Of a stretch of 42,302 bases of DNA, positions 18,787 to 26,890 are shown piece after piece (position 1 is the first letter of the stretch; every line of letters begins with the position of its first letter). Origin of the DNA: an uncultured Bacilli bacterium. Its GTDB lineage: Bacteria > Bacillota_I > Bacilli_A > RF39 > UBA660. The stretch covers positions 1 through 42,302 of the forward strand of contig CANQYB010000008.1 in assembly GCA_947627975.1 (NCBI GenBank). The letters are read 5' to 3'. The translations under genes were made by a program, and so were the position numbers. Below the pieces are notes generated by a model that ran no database searches, was not told the DNA's origin, and saw only the letters and a list, made by a program, of their open reading frames with translations.

Positions 18787-21315
18787 ATGAAAAAAAATAA
18801 AAAAATATTATATTTTATTTTATCTTTTATAATACCAATTATAATTTTTATGTATCTTTGTTATTTAAGTAATATATATCCTTTTGGAAACATTTTAATT
18901 AATAAATATGATTCAATTGGACAATATTCTTCCTTTTTAGTAGAATTTATAAATAAATTAAAATTTGGAGGAAATTTTTTTTATACACTTCATGCTGGAT
19001 GTGGTGCTAATTTTTTAGGCATTTTTAACTTGTATGTCGCTAGTCCTTTAAATTTATTATTTATTTTTTTTAAACAAAATCAAATTTATACATTTTATAT
19101 ACTGCTAATTTATATTAAACTTGGTTTATGTAGCTTTTCATTATTTACTTATCTTTATAATGTAAATAAAAATCATTTAAGAGTTAATTTATTATTTACA
19201 ATAATTTACGCTTTGATGTCTTATTCTATTGGCTATTCATATCATATTATGTGGCTAGATGCCCTATATTTAGCACCGTTGATTTTGTTAGGAATTGATA
19301 AGTTAATTAATGATGATAAAATTATATTGTATACAATATTTTTGACTGTTTCAATAATAATAAATTTTTATATGGGCTATATGCTTTGTATATTTTCTTT
19401 AATATATTTTATTTATAAAATAATATTAAAAAAAGGAAACAAGAAAAAAATTATTTTTAAATTTATTTTATCTTCATTCCTTTGTGGATTTCTTAGTGCA
19501 TTTATCATAATTCCCTCAGGATTTGCTTTAATAAATGGTAGAAGTATTGGTGAAAATAATTTTATTTCTTTAAATTTAAATAATTTAAAAGCATTATTTT
19601 ATAATTTAACTCCAGCTAGTTTTATCCAATCAGATAACTATAATGATGGAAGTTGTGTTATATATTGTACTTTATTTGTCATATCACTTGTAATTATGTA
19701 TTTTTTTAATAAAAAAATTACTTTAAAACAAAAATTAATTACATTAATTATGATAATTTTTTTTATAATATCATTTTCTTTTAATTTACTTGATTTTTCT
19801 TGGAATATGTTTACTAAACCTATTTGGTGGAATAGCAGGTATTCATATTTATTTAGTTTGTTTTTAATTATTATTGCGCATGATTCATTCTTAAAAATTA
19901 ATGATATAAAAATGAATCATAAATTAAAATTATTATTTTTTACTATTTTTTTTATTTTAGTAATGATTAGTATGTCTTTAAAATTAATAGGCTCATCACC
20001 AACAAATATAAAATTAATAATAACTTTATTATCAGTTGCATTGCTATTTACATATTTTACTTTAATACCATCACTTAAAAATAATTTGTTTAAATTTATG
20101 ATTTTATTATTATTAATTTTTTCAGAAATAATTTATAATGGTTATTATTTATTAAGTTTTGATAAAGATAGTATTATTTATTATGATAAAACTATCAAAT
20201 CATTAAATAGTAAAATAAAATATATTAAGACATTAAATCAAAAAGATAGATCATTTTATCGAATTTATGATTATAATGATACTCAAGAGGATAATGGAAT
20301 GCTTATTGGTTTTAATTCTCCTTTAATTTTTTCATCAATTTATAATAAGAAATTAAATGTATTTTATTCAAAGTATATGGAAGTTAATAATTTATATGAT
20401 GAGACAATTAATCATACACAAATAAGTTATCCTAGTATAGAGCTTTTATCTTTAATAAATATTAAATATGTTATAGATTATAATGGTAAATTTTTAAAAA
20501 AAATTGATAGAGGAATAAATGAAATTACATCTGCTTTACCATTAGGATTTTTAATCGATGATAAACCTACTATTCAACTTGATGATTATCAAAAGTTTTT
20601 AAATACTGAAAAAATATATTCATATTTAAGTTCAACTAATTTGTCTTTATATAAACAGATTGATGAAGATATTACTTTTAAAAATATTTCTTTAAGTAAA
20701 GAAAAATCATTAAAATTAAAAAACAGTAAAAAAAGTGGGAAAGTAAATTTAAAATTTACAGTTTCTAATAATGGTTTATTGACTCCAAGAGTTTCTCAAT
20801 ATTTTTATAAATATGCTAGTGTATTAATTAACGGTAAAAAAGTAGATAAAAAAGATTTTATAGAAGTTTTTAAAGGGGATAAAGTAGTTATTACTTATCA
20901 ATTTTTAAAAGATGAAAATATAGATAATATATATCTATATGATTTACAGTTAGAAATATTTGATTATCAAAAATTTATTACTGTTATTCATAATTTAAAA
21001 GTTAATAATTTAAAAATTGATAAAAATGATAAAGATATACTTGGGGGATACATAAATGTGAATAAAAATGGGAAAAAATTATTTTTATCAATTCCTTATG
21101 ATAAAGGACTAATTATAAAAATTGATAATGAAGAAGTAAAATATAATGAAGAATTTGATACTTTTATATCTGTTCCTGTAAAAATGGGAAAACATAAAAT
21201 TTCTATAAATTATTATCCTCAGGGATTAAAATTGGGAATAATTATATCATTATCGACATTATTAATGATAATAATTGTAAGAATTTACATATTTTGTAAA
21301 CAAAAATATTTATAA
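18787..21315 (+). CDS. YfhO-family multi-TM membrane protein (putative GT-C type glycosyltransferase)
   Basis: IYPFGNILINKYDSIGQYSSFLVEFINKLKFGGNFFYTLHAGCGANFLG...YNVNKNHLRVNLLFTIIYALMSYSIGYSYHIMWLDALYLAPLILLG; ATG 18787 preferred over the TTG at 18775. Confidence 0.85.
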   Translation: MKKNKKILYFILSFIIPIIIFMYLCYLSNIYPFGNILINKYDSIGQYSSFLVEFINKLKFGGNFFYTLHAGCGANFLGIFNLYVASPLNLLFIFFKQNQIYTFYILLIYIKLGLCSFSLFTYLYNVNKNHLRVNLLFTIIYALMSYSIGYSYHIMWLDALYLAPLILLGIDKLINDDKIILYTIFLTVSIIINFYMGYMLCIFSLIYFIYKIILKKGNKKKIIFKFILSSFLCGFLSAFIIIPSGFALINGRSIGENNFISLNLNNLKALFYNLTPASFIQSDNYNDGSCVIYCTLFVISLVIMYFFNKKITLKQKLITLIMIIFFIISFSFNLLDFSWNMFTKPIWWNSRYSYLFSLFLIIIAHDSFLKINDIKMNHKLKLLFFTIFFILVMISMSLKLIGSSPTNIKLIITLLSVALLFTYFTLIPSLKNNLFKFMILLLLIFSEIIYNGYYLLSFDKDSIIYYDKTIKSLNSKIKYIKTLNQKDRSFYRIYDYNDTQEDNGMLIGFNSPLIFSSIYNKKLNVFYSKYMEVNNLYDETINHTQISYPSIELLSLINIKYVIDYNGKFLKKIDRGINEITSALPLGFLIDDKPTIQLDDYQKFLNTEKIYSYLSSTNLSLYKQIDEDITFKNISLSKEKSLKLKNSKKSGKVNLKFTVSNNGLLTPRVSQYFYKYASVLINGKKVDKKDFIEVFKGDKVVITYQFLKDENIDNIYLYDLQLEIFDYQKFITVIHNLKVNNLKIDKNDKDILGGYINVNKNGKKLFLSIPYDKGLIIKIDNEEVKYNEEFDTFISVPVKMGKHKISINYYPQGLKLGIIISLSTLLMIIIVRIYIFCKQKYL

Positions 21316-21327
21316 ATAGCAAATTTA

Positions 21328-21356
21328 TTGATAAAAAAAATAATTCTAGGTATAAT
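21328..21356 (+). promoter_or_regulatory. Near-consensus sigma-A-type promoter for pilin genes
   Basis: TTGATA - 17 bp - TATAAT. Confidence 0.7.
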
Positions 21357-21388
21357 AAGTATGTATATAATAAGGAGGAATGTATTAA

Positions 21389-21613
21389 ATGAAAGAAGCG
21401 ACTGGTGAATTAAATATGACTGTAATTACTGTAGTTGCAATAGCTGCTATAGCTGCAATATTCTATGCATGGGTTTGGCCATCAATTCAAGTTAGTATCG
21501 CTAAAAATACTTGTGAGGCAGCATGTACTGAGGAAAAGAAATCTGGATGTGATAGTATAAATAGAGCTGAAATAAAAAAATCAAATTTTGATGCGACTAC
21601 ATATTGTAAATAG
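21389..21613 (+). CDS. Flp-like small pilin 1
   Basis: MKEATGELNMTVITVVAIAAIAAIFYAWVWPSI, 74 aa, strong SD; N-terminus nearly identical to next ORF. Confidence 0.65.
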   Translation: MKEATGELNMTVITVVAIAAIAAIFYAWVWPSIQVSIAKNTCEAACTEEKKSGCDSINRAEIKKSNFDATTYCK

Positions 21614-21638
21614 AATAAACTTAAGGAGGCCATAATAT

Positions 21639-21893
21639 ATGAAAGAAGCAACTGGCGAATTAAATATGACAGTAATTGTTGTTGTTGCCATAGCTGTTAT
21701 GGCTTCTTTTTTCTTTGGTGTTTTTTGGCCTAGTATTAAAAATAGTTTTGATAGTGATACTGCATGTAATAAAGCTAATTGTAAGTATGGTGAAAATGGT
21801 AATAATGTTAAAGATGGTTATTACATCCATTGTTCATATTCATCATCTGGTAAAACTTATAATTTAGATGGCAAGTGTCCTTATAAAGGATAG
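21639..21893 (+). CDS. Flp-like small pilin 2
   Basis: MKEATGELNMTVIVVVAIAVMASFFFGVFWPSI, 84 aa, SD AAGGAGG. Confidence 0.65.
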   Translation: MKEATGELNMTVIVVVAIAVMASFFFGVFWPSIKNSFDSDTACNKANCKYGENGNNVKDGYYIHCSYSSSGKTYNLDGKCPYKG

Positions 21894-21901
21894 TGATGTA
21901 A

Positions 21902-22375
21902 ATGAGAGAATCTTATGGAGCTACATGGCTTACTCAAATTGTAATTGTGTTTATTTTGCTTTTTGCAGCAATTATTTGTTATGCCGTAAATTATGGAAAA
22001 GCTTTTAAAATTAAAAATCAAATTGTTGAAGATCTTGAATACTATGAATCCCCTAAAGAAGCTAAAGAGGCAATTAAAAGTTATCTTGTAGATGTTGGCT
22101 ATCGAAAAACTTCTACTTTAAAATTAAATGAAGAAGATAATGGTCAATGCCAAGGATATGGATTAGATGCAGAAGCATCAACTGATACTCATGGAGAAGC
22201 TTATTATTTTATTTGTAAATATAATAGTAGCGTTAATACTTCTGATATAAATAAAGTTTATTATAAAGTTTATGTTTTTTGGGGCTTCGATTTGCCAGTA
22301 ATTGGCGGACTTTTAAATTTTAAAATTGTTGGTACAACAAAAAGTTTACCTTCTGTTGGTGAAGATTGGCGATAA
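21902..22375 (+). CDS. TadE-like minor pilin/pseudopilin
   Basis: MRESYGATWLTQIVIVFILLFAAIICYAVNYGKAFKIKNQIVEDLE; FDLPVIGGLLNFKIVGTT tail. Confidence 0.6.
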   Translation: MRESYGATWLTQIVIVFILLFAAIICYAVNYGKAFKIKNQIVEDLEYYESPKEAKEAIKSYLVDVGYRKTSTLKLNEEDNGQCQGYGLDAEASTDTHGEAYYFICKYNSSVNTSDINKVYYKVYVFWGFDLPVIGGLLNFKIVGTTKSLPSVGEDWR

Positions 22376-22390
22376 GAAAGGTGGATATAA

Positions 22391-22894
22391 ATGAGAGAAT
22401 CGATTGGTGGAGCATGGATTTATGGTTTAGTTCTAGGTTTTGTTTTGCTATTTACTTCTTTTATTTCCTTAGCTATTAGTTATAATAAAGTATTTAAAGT
22501 TAAAAATGAAGTTGTATCAATAATTGAAAAATACAATGGAGTTAACGATAAAAATAAAGATATTATTGCCAATTATTTAAAAACATCAGGTTATTCTATA
22601 AAGGGAGCAAGTTGTGATTCAATTGAAGATGAAGCGTCAAAAGGAATTGCAGAAAATAAAAATTACCTTGACTATATGAAAGTAATTGCCAATGTAGGTG
22701 ATGATGATAGTAGAACTATGTGTATAAAAAAAGTACAAAGAGAAAAAAATGTTTATGTTTATGATATAGTTTTATTTTATAATTTTAATATACCAGCTAT
22801 TGGAGATATTTTTAAGTTTAAAATAACTGGTCAAACAGAGGATATTTATTATCCAAATGATACTAATCCGTATCTTAATAAATTAGAACCATAG
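22391..22894 (+). CDS. TadE-like minor pilin/pseudopilin, paralog of previous
   Basis: MRESIGGAWIYGLVLGFVLLFTSFISLAISYNKVFKVKNEVVSIIE; FNIPAIGDIFKFKITGQT tail. Confidence 0.6.
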   Translation: MRESIGGAWIYGLVLGFVLLFTSFISLAISYNKVFKVKNEVVSIIEKYNGVNDKNKDIIANYLKTSGYSIKGASCDSIEDEASKGIAENKNYLDYMKVIANVGDDDSRTMCIKKVQREKNVYVYDIVLFYNFNIPAIGDIFKFKITGQTEDIYYPNDTNPYLNKLEP

Positions 22895-22902
22895 GAGGTT
22901 TT

Positions 22903-23889
22903 ATGAATGTAATAATTTCTAACAAATATCAAAGTGAATTGGGAACTTTAGATATAGATGTTAGCAAAAATTTAAATGGTGAATATGAAGTAGAGGAAAT
23001 AGTAAATATATTTAAAAATTACTTTTTTAATAAAATGATTATTGATATTACTTCTTTAAAAAATTATAAAGATATTAATAATATCAAAAAATTATCTTTA
23101 GGACTTGATGCGTCTAAAATTATTTTATTTTTAGATGATTCTTTAGAATGTTCAAGCAGTGTTTACTTATCAAATTTAGTTTCTATGGGACTATATAATT
23201 TTTCAAGAGATTTGGAAAATATTAAATATTTAATTAATAATCCAAATTCTTATGAAGATGTTGCTCATTTGCAAATTCTTAATAATAATGAATATCTAAA
23301 TGATACAAAGACATCTACAAATGAAGAAAATATAATAAAAACTAAAATTATTGGATTTAAAAATATTACTGATAATGCTGGGGCAACAACCTTAATTTAT
23401 ATTTTAAAAAAATATTTAGAAAAAAAATACTCTGTTGTAGCAATAGAGATGGATAAGCAGGATTTTAGTTTATTTAAAGATAAAGATATGTTTTCAACTG
23501 ATAGCAAAAATTTTGCTAATACTTTAATTAATGCAAAGGGAAAAGATATATTATTAATAGATATAAATAATTCAAATGAAGAAAATGATTGTGATGAGGT
23601 TATTTATTTAATTGAACCTACAATGATAAAGTTAAATAAACTAATAAGAAGAAATAAAAATATTTTTAAAGAACTTAAAGATAAAAAAATAGTTTTAAAT
23701 AAGTCGTTAATAAATGAAAGTGAAGTTAAAGAATTTGAATATGAATCTAAATCAAAAATTTTCTTTAATCTTCCTCCTTTAAATGAAAAAAAGTATGATA
23801 ATGATATTGTTTTTGATTTTTTAAGAAAATTAGGATTTTTAAATTTTCAAAATAATGTAAAGGAAAGAAAATTTAAATGGTTTAAATAA
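22903..23889 (+). CDS. TadZ/CpaE-like MinD-superfamily protein with degenerate Walker A
   Basis: Receiver-like N-terminal half; IIGFKNITDNAGATTLIYILKKYLEKKYSVVAIEMDK; ILLIDINN. Confidence 0.6.
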   Translation: MNVIISNKYQSELGTLDIDVSKNLNGEYEVEEIVNIFKNYFFNKMIIDITSLKNYKDINNIKKLSLGLDASKIILFLDDSLECSSSVYLSNLVSMGLYNFSRDLENIKYLINNPNSYEDVAHLQILNNNEYLNDTKTSTNEENIIKTKIIGFKNITDNAGATTLIYILKKYLEKKYSVVAIEMDKQDFSLFKDKDMFSTDSKNFANTLINAKGKDILLIDINNSNEENDCDEVIYLIEPTMIKLNKLIRRNKNIFKELKDKKIVLNKSLINESEVKEFEYESKSKIFFNLPPLNEKKYDNDIVFDFLRKLGFLNFQNNVKERKFKWFK

Positions 23890-23918
23890 TTGACAAATGT
23901 AAATATTTAGGTTACAAT
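23890..23918 (+). promoter_or_regulatory. Promoter for 23949 gene
   Basis: TTGACA (23890-23895) - 17 bp - TACAAT (23913-23918). Confidence 0.7.
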
Positions 23919-23948
23919 ATGCTTAGTTTAAAGAAGGAGAGGTTTTAT

Positions 23949-24332
23949 ATGGCAAAAACAAGTTTTTGTGCTAGTACTGGAAATATATGGCAATTTATTG
24001 GTTATTTTATTTTTTGGTTTAAAATTATTATTCCACTTATTATAATTATTTTAGGTGTAATTGATTTAGGTAAGGCAGTAGTAGCTCAAAAAGATGACGA
24101 AATAAAAAAAGCAACAACTAGTATAGTTAAAAGAATAATTATAGGTATTGTAATATTCTTTATTCCTACATTAATTTATATGTTCTTTGGTCTTGTTGGA
24201 ATTGGAAATAATGCTCAAGATAGAAATGATCAAGGATTTAAAGAATGCTATGAATGTTTGCTTCAACCTTTTGGTGCTGGTAAAAAAGGCAGTTGTAAAG
24301 GTCAAAATATTGTATCAATTGAAGAATCTTAA
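23949..24332 (+). CDS. Small two-TM VirB2/TrbC-like pilin-like protein
   Basis: MAKTSFCASTGNIWQFIGYFIFWFKIIIPLIIIILGVIDLGKAVVAQKDDEIKKATTSIVKRIIIGIVIFFIPTLIYMFFG; ATG 23949 after SD AAGGAGAGG. Confidence 0.55.
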   Translation: MAKTSFCASTGNIWQFIGYFIFWFKIIIPLIIIILGVIDLGKAVVAQKDDEIKKATTSIVKRIIIGIVIFFIPTLIYMFFGLVGIGNNAQDRNDQGFKECYECLLQPFGAGKKGSCKGQNIVSIEES

Positions 24333-24333
24333 T

Positions 24334-24363
24334 AAAAGTTAATCTAATGATTAACTTTTTCTT
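24334..24363 (+). terminator. Strong Rho-independent terminator closing the pilus locus
   Basis: Perfect 11-bp stem AAAAGTTAATC TAAT GATTAACTTTT plus T tract. Confidence 0.85.
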
Positions 24364-24381
24364 TTGGTTTTAAATTCGTTA

Positions 24382-24390
24382 TGTTATACT
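24382..24390 (+). promoter_or_regulatory. Extended -10 promoter element
   Basis: TGT TATACT immediately upstream of the 24395 ORF. Confidence 0.45.
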
Positions 24391-24394
24391 TTTT

Positions 24395-25570
24395 ATGGGT
24401 GATAGTGTGGGAAATATATTTACTTTATTAAAAGATAATATTAAGACATTTTGGGATAAAATTGAAAATAAAACTAAGAAAAGGTTTTTTATTAGTATTA
24501 TTATAGTAATAATTTTTATGATTTTTATTTTAATAATTATGAAAATTAATGGTAATAATATTACGTATTTAGAACTTGAAAATCGTGTTAAAATTGCTAG
24601 TAAAAATTACTTTGAAATACATAAAAATAAATTACCTGATGAGGGTAAAAGTATTACTTTAAAAATATCTACATTAGAAAAAAAAGATGTTAAAAATGAT
24701 AAAAAAGCCTATATTAAAAATATAAAAAAACTAGTAAAAGATAATACATGTAATGGTTATGTTGAAGTAACTAATTTTAATGATAATTATAAATATCAGC
24801 CATTTATTGAATGTAATAATTTTAAAACAGAAATATTTATTGAAAAATTTCTTGATAAAAATAAAATAAAAAATGAAAATTCTTTTAATTCTGGACTTTA
24901 TAAAATTAATAATGAATTAGTATTTAGAGGAGATAATAATATTAATAACTATGTTAAATTTTCCAATCAGACATGGCGAATATTAAAATTTGATGAAGAA
25001 AGAAATTTTTATTTGATATTAGATTCAATTGATGATGATACTTCTTATACTTGGGATGATAGATATAATATTGAAGAAAAAACAAACCAAGGAATAAATG
25101 ATTATACAAAAAGTAGATTATATATTTCTCTTATTAATTTATATAATGAAAATAAAATTATAAAAAAAGAGAATAAAAAATATTTAGCTAAATTTAATGT
25201 TTGTTTAGATAAAGTTTCCCCAACATTTAGCTATAAGCAATCTTGTATAAATTTTTTAAATAATCAATATATTACTTTACCAACAGCAATGGATTTTATG
25301 AATGCAACTTTAGATAATACATGTACATTAATTACTCAAGAGCAATGTAGTAATTATAATTTTTTATCTATGCTAGAAACTAATTGGTGGTTAATTACTG
25401 CTAATAGTGAAAATACATTTGAAGTATATAAAGTCGGGGGAATGGGATATGCCGAGAAAACTTCCGCTTCTGATATTTCATTTTTAAGATATGTTATAAA
25501 AATTAAAAATGACGTTTTATATGAAAGTGGAAATGGTAGCAAAAAAAATCCTTATACCCTAAGATATTAA
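24395..25570 (+). CDS. Membrane-anchored exported protein, pilin-like first half and FRGxxxxNYVxFxNQTWRILK-type second half (true start may be GTG 24407)
   Basis: N-terminal TM; TCNGYVEVTNFNDNYKYQPFIECNNFKT; LVFRGDNNINNYVKFSNQTWRILKFDEE. Confidence 0.55.
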   Translation: MGDSVGNIFTLLKDNIKTFWDKIENKTKKRFFISIIIVIIFMIFILIIMKINGNNITYLELENRVKIASKNYFEIHKNKLPDEGKSITLKISTLEKKDVKNDKKAYIKNIKKLVKDNTCNGYVEVTNFNDNYKYQPFIECNNFKTEIFIEKFLDKNKIKNENSFNSGLYKINNELVFRGDNNINNYVKFSNQTWRILKFDEERNFYLILDSIDDDTSYTWDDRYNIEEKTNQGINDYTKSRLYISLINLYNENKIIKKENKKYLAKFNVCLDKVSPTFSYKQSCINFLNNQYITLPTAMDFMNATLDNTCTLITQEQCSNYNFLSMLETNWWLITANSENTFEVYKVGGMGYAEKTSASDISFLRYVIKIKNDVLYESGNGSKKNPYTLRY

Positions 25571-25579
25571 GGAGAAAAT

Positions 25580-26056
25580 ATGAAAAAAATCATGCTTATT
25601 TCCTCGGCAGGAGGACATTTAAAAGAGCTTATGGCCTTAGAGAAAGGATTTAAAAATTATAATTATTGTTATGTTACTGAAAAAACTAAAAACAATGAAG
25701 ATTTAAAAAATAAGTACAAAGAAAAAATTCATTTTTTAATTTATGGAACTAAAGATCATATATTTACTTATTCTTTTAAATTATTAGCAAATTGTTTTAT
25801 AAGTTTATTTTTATATTTAAAAATTAGACCAAAAATAATAGTAACAACTGGTGCTCATACAGCCGGCCCAATGTGCTTAATTGGTAAAATATTTAGAAGT
25901 AAAATAATTTATATAGAAACACTTGCAAATATTAATACTAAAACTATAACTGGTAAACTTTTATATCCTTTTGCTGATCTTTTTATAGTTCAATGGGAAA
26001 GCATGAAAAAATTATATCCTAAAGCCGTTGTTTGTAGTTTAGAGGAGGATAAATGA
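25580..26056 (+). CDS. PssD/Cps14F (Alg14-like) glycosyltransferase subunit
   Basis: MLISSAGGHLKELMALEKGFKNYNYCYVTEKT...IIVTTGAHTAGPMCLIGKIFRSKIIYIETLANI. Confidence 0.9.
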   Translation: MKKIMLISSAGGHLKELMALEKGFKNYNYCYVTEKTKNNEDLKNKYKEKIHFLIYGTKDHIFTYSFKLLANCFISLFLYLKIRPKIIVTTGAHTAGPMCLIGKIFRSKIIYIETLANINTKTITGKLLYPFADLFIVQWESMKKLYPKAVVCSLEEDK

Positions 26057-26535
26057 TTTTAGTTACATTAGGAACTCAAGATAAAAGTTTTAAGAGATTA
26101 TTAGATATTGTTAATAATGCTATAGAAAATAATATTATAAAAGATGAAGTAATAGTTCAATGTGGACATACAGCTTATAAATCAAAAAATATGAAAATTT
26201 TTGATTTTTGTTCACAAAAAAAATTAGAATCTTTAATAAAAAAATGTGATTTATTAATAACACATGCAGGAGTTGGATCAATAATTAGTGGTCTTACCTT
26301 TAATAAAAAAATAATTGCCGTTCCAAGGCTTTCTAAATATAAAGAACATACTAATGACCATCAATTACAAATTCTTAATAAGTTTAGTGAGTATAAATAT
26401 ATTTTAGCGTTAAATGAAAAAGATAATTTTGCTGATGTTTATAAAAAGGTTAAAAATTTTAAACCTAAAAAATACAAAGATAACTCTTTAAAAATTATAA
26501 ATGTTATAAATGATTATATAAAGGATGTTTTATGA
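26053..26535 (+). CDS. PssE/Cps14G (Alg13-like) glycosyltransferase subunit
   Basis: MILVTLGTQDKSFKRLLDIV...LLITHAGVGSIISGLTFNKKIIAVPRLSKYKEHTNDHQLQI. Confidence 0.9.
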   Translation: MILVTLGTQDKSFKRLLDIVNNAIENNIIKDEVIVQCGHTAYKSKNMKIFDFCSQKKLESLIKKCDLLITHAGVGSIISGLTFNKKIIAVPRLSKYKEHTNDHQLQILNKFSEYKYILALNEKDNFADVYKKVKNFKPKKYKDNSLKIINVINDYIKDVL

Positions 26536-26834
26536 TAAATTTATCTAAAATAAATAAATTAATGAAAGTAAATAATATAAATAGCTATAATATTCTTTCT
26601 AAAAAAGCAGCTATTCCTTATACTACTTTATTAAATATTATTAATAATAAAGATGTAAGAATTTCAAGTCTTTTAAGTCTTAGTAATTTTTTTAATGTTT
26701 CCATTGATGATTTAATAATAAGTAAAATTTATTATTTAAATATTATTACAGAAAAATATATTAGGACTTATAAACTTAAATATAAAAATGAATTTTTTAA
26801 ATTATTAGTTTTAGAAAAATATTTACTAAGTTAA
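26532..26834 (+). CDS. XRE-type helix-turn-helix regulator
   Basis: INKLMKVNNINSYNILSKKAAIPYTTLLNIINNKDVRISSLLSLSNFFNVSIDDLI. Confidence 0.75.
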   Translation: MINLSKINKLMKVNNINSYNILSKKAAIPYTTLLNIINNKDVRISSLLSLSNFFNVSIDDLIISKIYYLNIITEKYIRTYKLKYKNEFFKLLVLEKYLLS

Positions 26835-26890
26835 TTAATTATAAATATTTTATTTTTTTAATATAATTTGCATAAAAGAAAGGAAAAATC

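Noticed and set aside
23919-23948. ORF-track start of the VirB2-like gene at 23919
   Set aside because: The ATG directly follows the -10 box (23913-23918), so it would lie at or before the transcription start; ATG 23949 has a good SD
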